From JAYUJH01 sp043765375 (GTDB taxonomy: Bacteria > Pseudomonadota > Alphaproteobacteria > Rickettsiales > UBA998): DNA of 64,000 nucleotides. The notes below the pieces were generated by a model that had not been told where the DNA came from, did not search any database, and worked only from the letters and a program-made list of their open reading frames with translations. The stretch covers positions 62,001 through 126,000 of the forward strand of contig JAYUJH010000017.1 in NCBI GenBank assembly GCA_043765375.1. The letters run 5' to 3'. This document shows, piece after piece, positions 43,777 to 51,058 of the stretch. The position numbers and the translations under genes were made by a program. Numbering within the stretch: the stretch's first letter is position 1; each line of letters begins with the position of its first letter.

Positions 43777-44328
43777 ATGTTAAAATTAAATAAAATAATA
43801 AATGTTAAAAAAATTGCGATATTCGCCGCAATCCTGATGATTTCTGCACAATCCGCTAGCGCATTAAATGTTGCAGTGGTTGATATGAAAAAAGTTATGG
43901 GTGAAGCAAAATCAGCGATTAGTGCAAAAGGTCAGTTGGAGGCCAAGCAAAAAGAGTTTCAAACACAAGTGAGTGCAACTGAAGCAAAATTGCAGAAAAA
44001 TGATCAAGAATTGGCAAAACAGCGCAGTTTGCTTTCGGCTGAAGCGTTCAAAACAAAGCTAGATGAGTTCCGCCAGCAAGCAGCATCAGCACAAAAAGAT
44101 GTTCAAGGCAAGCAAATGCAATTGCGCCGTGCGTTTGAAACTTCCATCATGACAATTCAAGAACGTGTGGCAGCAATCATCAAGGTAGTTGCTATTGAAA
44201 AACAATATGATTTAGTAATTCCAGCAAATGGATTATTGTTTCACAAAGATACGATGAATATAACCGCAGAAGTGCTTGCTCGTTTGGATAAAGAATTACC
44301 AAATATGCGTGTTAATTTTGGTGGCTAA
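43777..44328 (+). CDS. skp: Periplasmic chaperone Skp/OmpH
   Basis: Holds unfolded outer membrane proteins on their way to the Bam complex. About 183 residues. The signal peptide MLKLNKIINVKKIAIFAAIL... ends SASA-LN. The mature part begins VAVVDMKKVMGEAKSAI, the Skp/OmpH start, followed by a long charged helical region (QLEAKQKEFQTQVSATEAKL) forming the tentacle coiled coil. I choose the ATG at 43777; the frame opens at a TTG 12 bases earlier with no advantage. It begins the lipid A operon. In related bacteria bamA usually precedes skp, but here ribE and a repeat do. Confidence 0.88.
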   Translation: MLKLNKIINVKKIAIFAAILMISAQSASALNVAVVDMKKVMGEAKSAISAKGQLEAKQKEFQTQVSATEAKLQKNDQELAKQRSLLSAEAFKTKLDEFRQQAASAQKDVQGKQMQLRRAFETSIMTIQERVAAIIKVVAIEKQYDLVIPANGLLFHKDTMNITAEVLARLDKELPNMRVNFGG

Positions 44329-44365
44329 GCTCGGTTCGTTAGTATAATTTTTATATATATAAAAC

Positions 44366-45400
44366 ATGGTAGATAATAGATTTTTTTCCCGTAGTGCGGG
44401 CAAATCAATGTTGGAATTAGCGGAAATTTCAGGCGCAACTTTGCATAGCAAAGATGATGCTTGTCATATGATATATGATGTTGCACCATTAGATAGGGCG
44501 GGCGCAAATGAAATTAGTTTCCTTGACAACCCAAAATATGTTGATTTTTTCCTTAACACCAATGCGTCTGCTTGCATTATCAAGGAAAAGTTTGTGGAAG
44601 TCGCCCCAAAAGGTGCAAAATTGTTAATTGCAACTGACCCATATCGTGCATATGCGTTGATTGCCCAATATTTTTATACTTATGTTCCGCTCGCCTCCAA
44701 TGTTTCCCCCCACGCATTGATTGACAAAACTGCAATGGTTGGTGATGATTGCAACATAGCAGCGGGGGTTGTGATTGGTAAAGACGTAATAATTGGTAAT
44801 CGGGTGACGATCGGCGCAAACACAGTATTGCATGATGGCGTGGTGCTAGGCGATGATGTGCGCATGGGAGCATTATGTTCTATTAGTCACGCTTTGATTG
44901 GCAGCAGAGTTATAATTCACCGAGGGGTTCATATTGGGCAAGATGGATTTGGTTTTGCACTAGGGCGTGAAGGACATGTCAAAGTTCCACAGCTTGGTAG
45001 GGTGGTTATTGGCAATGATGTAGAGATAGGTGCAGCTACTTGCATTGATAGAGGCACAGGCCCTGATACTATCATCGGTGACGGCACAAAGATTGATAAT
45101 TTGGTACAAATTGGGCATAATGTGCAAATTGGCAAAAACGCATTAATCACGGCACAATGTGGGATAGCTGGTAGCACGCGAATCGGCGATGGCGTGGTGA
45201 TGGGTGGGCAAACTGGAATTGCGGGGCATTTGCGCATTGGTGCGGGTGTTAGAATTGCAGCACAATCTGGCGTGGTGACTGATTTGGTGGCGGGCGGAGA
45301 ATATGGCGGTTATCCCGCTGTGAAAATCAAAGATTGGCATCGGCAAACATTAACATTGCAAAAAATGGTGCGCCCAGAACAAAATAGTGAAACGAAATAG
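44366..45400 (+). CDS. lpxD: UDP-3-O-(3-hydroxyacyl)glucosamine N-acyltransferase LpxD
   Basis: Third step of lipid A synthesis. It is 344 residues. The N-terminal uridine-binding domain holds ISFLDNPKYVDFFLNTNASACI. A left-handed beta-helix of hexapeptide repeats fills about residues 110-320 (such as VVIGKDVIIGNRVTIGANT). The catalytic-type HIGQDGFGFALG and the fatty-acid loop LVQIGHNVQIGKNALI with its His are visible. It lies 37 bases after skp and 95 before fabZ. No clear ribosome site is seen before the ATG, in a very A/T-rich spacer. Confidence 0.95.
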   Translation: MVDNRFFSRSAGKSMLELAEISGATLHSKDDACHMIYDVAPLDRAGANEISFLDNPKYVDFFLNTNASACIIKEKFVEVAPKGAKLLIATDPYRAYALIAQYFYTYVPLASNVSPHALIDKTAMVGDDCNIAAGVVIGKDVIIGNRVTIGANTVLHDGVVLGDDVRMGALCSISHALIGSRVIIHRGVHIGQDGFGFALGREGHVKVPQLGRVVIGNDVEIGAATCIDRGTGPDTIIGDGTKIDNLVQIGHNVQIGKNALITAQCGIAGSTRIGDGVVMGGQTGIAGHLRIGAGVRIAAQSGVVTDLVAGGEYGGYPAVKIKDWHRQTLTLQKMVRPEQNSETK

Positions 45401-45495
45401 TGGTGCGAAATAATAATAGTTTTCTCCATTCAACAGCCCAACTAAAAATAGATCTGAAATATAATTAGTAAAACAACCAAAAGGAGCGCAATGCT

Positions 45496-45984
45496 ATGAG
45501 TGATTTGTCTTTTTTGAACATTGATAATGACGCTGAAATGCTTGACCATGAACAAGTTAAGCTGATGATTCCGCATCGTTTCCCAATGTTGATGGTTGAT
45601 AAAGTGGTGAATATTCACAAAGCAAAATCTGCTATTGGTATTAAAAATGTCAGTGCGGGCGAGCCATTTTTTTCGGGACATTTCCCCAGCCAAGCGGTGA
45701 TGCCGGGGGTGATGATGGTGGAATCTATGGCGCAAACCGCAGGGGTGCTGGTGGTTTATAGTTTAGGAGTGGAGGCGCAAGGCAAGCTGGTTTATTTCAT
45801 GTCAATTGATGATGCACGCTTTCGTAAGTTAGTCGTTCCGGGGGATCAGTTGAAAATACATGTGGAGATTCAGAAAAATAGAGCAAATGTGTGGAAGTTT
45901 TCAGGCGTTTGTTATGTTGATGAAGCCAAAGTATGTGAAGCAACTTTTTCAGCAATGATTGTTGATAAGCCTAAAGTTGTATAA
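45496..45984 (+). CDS. fabZ: 3-hydroxyacyl-ACP dehydratase FabZ
   Basis: Dehydrates 3-hydroxyacyl-ACP in fatty acid elongation and competes with LpxA/LpxD for hydroxyacyl-ACP. It is 162 residues. The hot-dog fold motifs are HRFPMLMVDKV, the catalytic His in FSGHFPSQAVMPGVMMVES with Glu on the central helix, and AQTAGVLVVYSL. A strong ribosome site (aaaggagcg) precedes the ATG. It occupies its usual place between lpxD and lpxA. Confidence 0.97.
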   Translation: MSDLSFLNIDNDAEMLDHEQVKLMIPHRFPMLMVDKVVNIHKAKSAIGIKNVSAGEPFFSGHFPSQAVMPGVMMVESMAQTAGVLVVYSLGVEAQGKLVYFMSIDDARFRKLVVPGDQLKIHVEIQKNRANVWKFSGVCYVDEAKVCEATFSAMIVDKPKVV

Positions 45985-46028
45985 TCATCATCATATAGTA
46001 ATTGTCAAATAGGAACGGAGCGCATATT

Positions 46029-46883
46029 ATGAATAATATCCACCCAACTACCATCAACTCAAGTGCTATAATTCACTCAAGTGCTATAATTCATTCAACG
46101 GCAATCATTAATTCTGGTGCAATAATTGGTGAAAATGTGAAAATCGGGGCTTATTGTGTGGTAGGGGAGAATGTGCATATTGGTGATAATGTAGAGCTGC
46201 ACTCACATGTTTGCATTGCTGGGCGGACAAAAATTGGCGCAAATACCAAGATTTTTCCATTTGCATCACTTGGTTATGCACCGCAAGATCTGAAATATCA
46301 CGGTGAAGCGGCGGAGTTGGTGATTGGTGAACGCAATGTTATTCGTGAACATGTCACCATGAATATTGGCACACAAGGCGGTGGTATGCTGACGAAAATT
46401 GGCAATGATTGTTTGTTTATGGTGGCGGTGCATGTGGCGCATGATTGCCATGTTGGTGATAATGTGATTATGGCGAATAATGCAACTTTGGCGGGGCATG
46501 TGCATGTGGGTAACGGGGCGATAATTGGTGGATTATCAGCGGTACATCAGTTTGTGCGCATCGGTGAAGGGGCGATGATTGGCGGTATGTCTGGCGTGGA
46601 AGCGGACGTTATTCCTTATGGTTCGGTGGTGGGGGAGAGAGCAAATCTGGCGGGGTTAAACTTGGTTGGTTTGAAGCGCAAAGGGTTGGAGCGGGAGGTT
46701 ATTCACGCTTTGCGGGGGTTATATCGTGAATTATTTGAGGAAAATATTGCATCATTGCAGCATAAAGCGCAGGAATTATTGGAGAATACAACACAAACAG
46801 AATTAGTGAAAATACTTGAGTTCATCGTAACATCATCTAAGCGGTCACTTTGTGTGCCAAAAAATGAACATATTCATAATTAA
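46029..46883 (+). CDS. lpxA: UDP-GlcNAc acyltransferase LpxA
   Basis: First step of lipid A synthesis. About 284 residues from the ATG at 46029, chosen because aggaacggag is correctly spaced; the TTG at 46002 is upstream of that site. The beta-helix repeats run from about residue 8 to 190, with the catalytic His in MVAVHVAHDCHVGDN and the acyl-binding IGGLSAVHQFVRIGEGAMIGG. A C-terminal helical domain starts with LKRKGLEREVIHALRGLYRE. The first coils are encoded by an 18-bp tandem repeat (46059-46112, units tcaagtgctataattcac), so extra helix turns may have been added by duplication. Confidence 0.96.
   Translation: MNNIHPTTINSSAIIHSSAIIHSTAIINSGAIIGENVKIGAYCVVGENVHIGDNVELHSHVCIAGRTKIGANTKIFPFASLGYAPQDLKYHGEAAELVIGERNVIREHVTMNIGTQGGGMLTKIGNDCLFMVAVHVAHDCHVGDNVIMANNATLAGHVHVGNGAIIGGLSAVHQFVRIGEGAMIGGMSGVEADVIPYGSVVGERANLAGLNLVGLKRKGLEREVIHALRGLYRELFEENIASLQHKAQELLENTTQTELVKILEFIVTSSKRSLCVPKNEHIHN
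46059..46112. repeat. 18-bp tandem repeat in the lpxA 5' end
   Basis: Three units: tcaagtgctataattcac, then the same with a final t, then a diverged tcaacggcaatcattaat. They encode six-residue steps of the beta-helix (S-S-A-I-I-H). Unit length equals one helix coil segment, so expansion would keep the fold in register. Confidence 0.85.
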
Positions 46884-46892
46884 CATATTCGC

Positions 46893-47888
46893 ATGAATGA
46901 TAATTCGCATAAATCAAACTATAATCCACATAAGTCGCTGGCGATAATTGCGGGAGAAGGCGAATTGCCGCATTTAATTTTGCGTTCTCGCCAAGCTGGA
47001 GTTGCAGGGGATAGGACTTTAATTAATGATAATTTGAACAATAATTTGGTGGATAATTTCATCATCGCCATTAAAGGCAAAACTCCTGAAAATATGGTTG
47101 ATGGTGTGGAGCATCAATGGTTTAGGTTTGGTGCAGTGGGTGAAATGTTGGCAGCATTGCATCAACGGGGGATTACTCAATTAGTGCTAGCGGGGCGCAT
47201 TTCTCGCCCATCATTGGCAAGTTTATTTCCTGATGCGAAGGCGAGAGAATTGCTGAAAATGCTAGGCGGTGGGTTGCTAACGGGTGATAATAAACTATTA
47301 TCCAAAGTGGTGCAATTTCTGGAAAATAACGGGATAGTGGTAATTGGGGCGCATGAAATATGCGAGGCGATGCTTGCAGATGCAGGAGTGATGACGTTGC
47401 AACAGCCACAGCCACAGCATGATGCAGATGCAGATTTGGGGGCGAAATTATTGCATGACATCGCCAAATATGATGTGGGTCAAGCGGTGGTGATGGCAAA
47501 TGGAATGGTTGTGGCGATTGAGGGAATGGAAGGAACGGCGGAGTTGTTGCATCGTTCATCGTTGCTGATACAACATGAAATTATGCAAGATGTTGTTATT
47601 CAAAGTGAAATAATTCAAGCTAAGGCTATTCAAGGTAAGGCTATGCAGGGCGAAATTGTTGATGCTGGAGCAATTTTGGTCAAAATGCCTAAGTTTAAGC
47701 AAGAATTAAGAGCGGATATGCCCGCAATTGGAGTTGAAACCATTCATTCATTACATAAATATGGGTTTGCAGGGGCTTATCTCGCAGCAGGCAAAACCTT
47801 AATGCTTGGCAAAGCTGATATAATCGCCCTCGCCAATCAATATGGATTATTTTTATGCGGTATTGACAAAGGAAACGATAATGAATAA
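46893..47888 (+). CDS. lpxI: UDP-2,3-diacylglucosamine pyrophosphatase LpxI (DUF1009)
   Basis: Hydrolyses UDP-2,3-diacylglucosamine to lipid X, the alphaproteobacterial alternative to LpxH. It is 331 residues, longer than the usual 270-285. LpxI motifs are LAIIAGEGELPHLI, VLAGRISRPSLASLFPD, LLTGDNKLLSKVVQFLE and VLVKMPK-like AILVKMPKFKQELRADMPAIGVETI. The excess length comes from a loop after AGVAGD (about residue 35) and from six tandem five-residue repeats of the form (I/M)Q-x-x-x at about residues 226-255. Its stop overlaps the lpxB start by eight bases. Confidence 0.93.
   Translation: MNDNSHKSNYNPHKSLAIIAGEGELPHLILRSRQAGVAGDRTLINDNLNNNLVDNFIIAIKGKTPENMVDGVEHQWFRFGAVGEMLAALHQRGITQLVLAGRISRPSLASLFPDAKARELLKMLGGGLLTGDNKLLSKVVQFLENNGIVVIGAHEICEAMLADAGVMTLQQPQPQHDADADLGAKLLHDIAKYDVGQAVVMANGMVVAIEGMEGTAELLHRSSLLIQHEIMQDVVIQSEIIQAKAIQGKAMQGEIVDAGAILVKMPKFKQELRADMPAIGVETIHSLHKYGFAGAYLAAGKTLMLGKADIIALANQYGLFLCGIDKGNDNE
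47568..47657 (+). repeat. Six 15-bp repeats encoding pentapeptides in lpxI
   Basis: Units in frame encode IQHEI, MQDVV, IQSEI, IQAKA, IQGKA and MQGEI. The middle units attcaagctaaggct and attcaaggtaaggct differ at one base, while outer units are more diverged. The array replaces what should be a short connector before the conserved AILVKMPK strand, probably forming an amphipathic helix or loop. Confidence 0.9.
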
Positions 47889-49203
47889 TAAACGTATTTT
47901 TATTATTGCGGGGGAATCTTCGGGCGATGCGCTGGGCGCGGGCTTGATGAATGCGTTGCGTGACGAAAATATTGAGTGGTGCGGGGTTGGTGGTGGAAAA
48001 ATGCAACAGGCGGGGCTTGAATCATTATTTTCAATCGCTGATATTGCTTTGATGGGATTTGCTGAAATTGTGCCACATTCATGGCGATTATTGCGGCGGT
48101 TGCAACAAACATGTGAGGCGATAGCGCAGTTTCGCCCTGATATTATCATTACGATAGATTCCCCAGGATTTAATTTGCGGGTGATGAAGTGGGTGCGAGA
48201 ACATTATCAAACTTCAATTTATGCAGGGAAATCTTCGGGTGATGCACTCAAATGCGTTCATTATGTTGCGCCCACTGTTTGGGCATATAAACCACGCCGT
48301 GCTGCAAAGTTTGCTCAATTATTTGATCATTTAATGGTGATTTTGCCATTTGAACCACCATATTTCACGGCGCATGGTTTGCCAACCACTTTTGTTGGTC
48401 ACATGGTGGCTGATGAAGCAACGGCAGTGGAAGACAATGCGAATAGTAATCAATCGCAACAAGAAATGCAGGACAGTTCATGGAGTGCCAGCCCAGCATG
48501 GAATATTAGTTCAGCATGGAATATTAGTTCAGCATGGATCGAATCGGAGGAGTTGCGTTTGCTGCTATTGCCTGGGAGCAGAGCGGGAGAAGTTCAACAG
48601 ATGCTACCAATTTTCTTGCAAGCAACCAAAATGATGCAGCAATATTTTGCAAAAATCTCGGTGAAGTTGGTTGTTAATGAGTTGTCGCAATTGCACGCTG
48701 AGAAGTTACTACAAAGTTTTGCATTGCATGAGGGTGAAACGGTTAATATATCAATGGTGCAAAATAATGATATTAATAAAGATGTTAATCATATATTCAA
48801 AGGTGCGCATATCGCTATCACCAAAACGGGGACGGTGACGTTGGAGCTTGCCAAGGCTGGTGTGCCGATGGTTGCGTGCTATCGTGTGAGTGGAATTACC
48901 GCTTTTATGGTGCGCAAAATGTTGAATATTCCGTTTGTTAATTTGCTTAATATCATTAATCGTCAGATGGTTATTCCTGAGTTATTGCAGCAAAATTGTG
49001 AGGCGCATAATATATGTGAAATAACGACCAAGCTGGTGAAAAATGCTAATATGTCAGCAAGGCAGGTGGAGCTTAACTTGAGCGCATTACAAAAATTGAA
49101 GGCTTGCAAATTGAAGGATTACAAAGGTTTGAGTGATGGCGGTGAAACTTCGTCACAAAGCTCTTCACAAAATGCTGCAAATGTGATTAAGCAATATTTT
49201 TGA
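47881..49203 (+). CDS. lpxB: Lipid A disaccharide synthase LpxB
   Basis: Joins lipid X and UDP-diacylglucosamine to form the lipid A disaccharide. About 440 residues. The start is the ATG at 47881 with aaggaa before it; the frame is open 39 bases further upstream inside lpxI, but without that support. Motifs: FIIAGESSGDALGAGLM, MGFAEIVPHSWRLLRRL, IDSPGFNLRV, VAPTVWAYKPRR, LLLLPGSRAGEV and KTGTVTLELAKAGVPMV. Two in-frame insertions are visible: AGKSSGDALK at about residue 115, which copies the N-terminal motif, and an 18-bp-repeat-encoded stretch (N-I-S-S-A-W) at about 204-221. Confidence 0.95.
   Translation: MNNKRIFIIAGESSGDALGAGLMNALRDENIEWCGVGGGKMQQAGLESLFSIADIALMGFAEIVPHSWRLLRRLQQTCEAIAQFRPDIIITIDSPGFNLRVMKWVREHYQTSIYAGKSSGDALKCVHYVAPTVWAYKPRRAAKFAQLFDHLMVILPFEPPYFTAHGLPTTFVGHMVADEATAVEDNANSNQSQQEMQDSSWSASPAWNISSAWNISSAWIESEELRLLLLPGSRAGEVQQMLPIFLQATKMMQQYFAKISVKLVVNELSQLHAEKLLQSFALHEGETVNISMVQNNDINKDVNHIFKGAHIAITKTGTVTLELAKAGVPMVACYRVSGITAFMVRKMLNIPFVNLLNIINRQMVIPELLQQNCEAHNICEITTKLVKNANMSARQVELNLSALQKLKACKLKDYKGLSDGGETSSQSSSQNAANVIKQYF
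48490..48543 (+). repeat. 18-bp tandem repeat in lpxB
   Basis: Three 18-bp units starting at 48490, 48508 and 48526: agcccagcatggaatatt, agttcagcatggaatatt, agttcagcatggatcgaa. They encode six-residue steps with conserved S-A-W inside a variable loop before the LLLLPGSRAGEV strand. Confidence 0.9.
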
Positions 49204-49256
49204 GAAAAATATTTCATGTAACCATAATATAAATTATGTTATTGATGTGCTAATAT

Positions 49257-49886
49257 ATGATTAATATGACAGAACAAAAAGAAAGTTTGCAACAAAAAAT
49301 TGAAGCGTTAAGGCAGCAACAAGTTGGCTTGAGTGCGGGCGATGTGTTTAATTTTGGCAGCACTGCACTAGTTAGTGGATTAGTTTTGAGTGATTTAGCA
49401 GAAAGATTTCAAAGTTATGCGACCATAGACGGCAGAGCAAAACTTGTATCTATGATTATAAATGCAAAAGAAAATGGTAATTTGAGAGAAAGCCTTGTAA
49501 ATATGGTTGGCAAAGGTGAGCTTAATGACAAAATAACTAATGTTTTGTCTGGCGCAATTGATGCAGATAGTTTTACTAATTTAACTCGTATAATTGGAAA
49601 TGGTTGTAGTAAGCCATATAACAACGCATTCCTTAATCACTTAGATGAGCATTTCCCTGGCAAAGTTTTGGGGGCGGTTGTGGTTGCTGGAGTTTTGATA
49701 GGTGGGGCGGTTGTTGCCCATTCCAAAGCGCAGCGCAATGAGTTGATGGAAGCGCAAATCGCCGCAATGTTGGAACATTCAAACGCAACCATTCCAAGCA
49801 CTCGGATAACTGAAGCTCGCATGATGACTGACCTACGAACGGATATTGAAAAGCTGGATATGGAACCTTCAGGAAAATCTCGCTAA
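49257..49886 (+). CDS. Protein of unknown function with one membrane segment
   Basis: A 209-residue protein, not recognised. The N-terminal 25 residues look coiled-coil (EQKESLQQKIEALRQQQ), followed by two mildly hydrophobic stretches (about 28-45) and a clear membrane helix at about residues 137-155 (VLGAVVVAGVLIGGAVVAH). The C-terminal 50 residues are charged. An alternative ATG at 49266 is possible; neither has a clear ribosome site. It stands between lpxB and dsbB on the same strand. Confidence 0.65.
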   Translation: MINMTEQKESLQQKIEALRQQQVGLSAGDVFNFGSTALVSGLVLSDLAERFQSYATIDGRAKLVSMIINAKENGNLRESLVNMVGKGELNDKITNVLSGAIDADSFTNLTRIIGNGCSKPYNNAFLNHLDEHFPGKVLGAVVVAGVLIGGAVVAHSKAQRNELMEAQIAAMLEHSNATIPSTRITEARMMTDLRTDIEKLDMEPSGKSR

Positions 49887-49984
49887 TAAAATAAACATAT
49901 AACAAGTTAAAATGCAATAATATTACAAAATATTCGCTAATAAATAGATTGAATTATGGTGCAATTTCTGCCATTATTACGTTA

Positions 49985-50533
49985 ATGTTTATGCAAGTGA
50001 ATAAGATATGGATGATGGCTTTGATGCTTGCCTGTGGGGCATTGGGAGTTGCGCTTGCCTCACAATATCTGCTAGGGGCGAACCCTTGCGAGTTGTGCAT
50101 TTTGCAGCGATATCCCTATGTTGTGGTGATGTTGGTTAGCGCGACTGCGATAATTTTTACTAAGCTAAAACTTGCTAAACTACAAATCGCTAAATCACAT
50201 CACGAAAAACCACAGCACTCCAAAGCACAATATATATGTTACATATTGGTGGTGCTAGCATTTTTTGCAACATCTGCCATCGCCGCTTATCATGTGGGGG
50301 TGGAACAATTATGGATTGATGCACCAGAATCATGCAGCACAAAATTGTTGCAATCAGGGAGTTTGGAGCAATTAAAAGCAAGCATTTTGAGCGCACCAAA
50401 GGTTAGTTGCAAAGATGTTGGTGCATCATTTGCGGGTATTTCAATGGCAAGTTGGAATATGATTTATGGAATTAGCGCAATTTTTATCATCAGGTATTTA
50501 TGGAACAAACAAGCAAAGCAAATGACGAGTTAG
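49985..50533 (+). CDS. dsbB: Disulfide bond formation protein DsbB
   Basis: Inner-membrane enzyme that reoxidises DsbA and passes electrons to ubiquinone. About 182 residues with four membrane segments. The first Cys pair is in NPCELCILQRYPY after helix 1, the typical DsbB C-x-x-C followed by QR-Y/F-P. The second pair is Cys in PESCSTK and VSCKDV in the second periplasmic loop. The frame is open to a TTG at 49949; I chose the ATG at 49985, with 49991 equally possible. It overlaps coq7 by 34 bases, which puts a quinone-using enzyme and a quinone-making enzyme in one unit. Confidence 0.88.
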   Translation: MFMQVNKIWMMALMLACGALGVALASQYLLGANPCELCILQRYPYVVVMLVSATAIIFTKLKLAKLQIAKSHHEKPQHSKAQYICYILVVLAFFATSAIAAYHVGVEQLWIDAPESCSTKLLQSGSLEQLKASILSAPKVSCKDVGASFAGISMASWNMIYGISAIFIIRYLWNKQAKQMTS

Positions 50534-51024
50534 CGAGCATTATACGGGTTAATCACGCTGGTGAATATGGCGCAAAACGTATTTATGCGGGGCAGTTAGC
50601 CACCATAAAAAATGCTAATGCACGCAGTTTGATTGCCAAGATGCAACAGCAAGAACTTGAGCATTTGGAATATTTTGAAGGGGCGGTTCATAAATATGGC
50701 GTTCGTCCAACTGCTCTGCAACCAATATGGCATGTGGGAGGTTGGTTGCTCGGTGCTGCAACTGCTGCTATGGGTGAAAAAGCGGCGATGGCTTGCACGG
50801 TTGCGGTGGAATCTGTGATTGCTGAGCATTATGAAAGCCAAATTGAGGCAACGGCGCATAACCCTGAATTGCAGCAAAAAATCAAGCAATTCAAAGGCGA
50901 TGAGCTGGAACATCACGCTACTGGACTTGAGAATGGGGCGGAATCTAGTGCGTTATATGGCGTGTTATATCATGGGATTAGGAAAATCACCCGCCTTGCA
51001 ATTATAGTTTCTAGCAAGATATAA
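50500..51024 (+). CDS. coq7: Ubiquinone hydroxylase COQ7 (demethoxyubiquinone hydroxylase)
   Basis: Di-iron monooxygenase of late ubiquinone synthesis. It is 174 residues. The iron ligands are visible: Glu22 in RVNHAGEYGA, Glu52 and His55 in QQQELEHLEYF, and the second half-site in VESVIAEHYE and GDELEHH. The C-terminus ITRLAIIVSSKI is a membrane-contacting helix. The last codons and the stop lie in a 23-bp tandem duplication (51001-51046). The ATG is inside the dsbB coding region, so the two are coupled. Confidence 0.94.
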   Translation: MEQTSKANDELASIIRVNHAGEYGAKRIYAGQLATIKNANARSLIAKMQQQELEHLEYFEGAVHKYGVRPTALQPIWHVGGWLLGAATAAMGEKAAMACTVAVESVIAEHYESQIEATAHNPELQQKIKQFKGDELEHHATGLENGAESSALYGVLYHGIRKITRLAIIVSSKI

Positions 51025-51046
51025 TTATGGTTTCTAGCAAAATATG
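51001..51046 (+). repeat. 23-bp tandem duplication across the coq7 stop codon
   Basis: 51001-51023 and 51024-51046 are near copies (attat(a/g)gtttctagcaa(g/a)atat followed by a or g). The coq7 stop falls at the junction, so the second copy is noncoding. This fits a recent duplication at the end of a gene. Confidence 0.88.
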
Positions 51047-51058
51047 AGTGTGTGAAAT

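Noticed and set aside
47173..47559. Proline/His-rich minus-strand frame
   Set aside because: Antisense shadow of lpxI.
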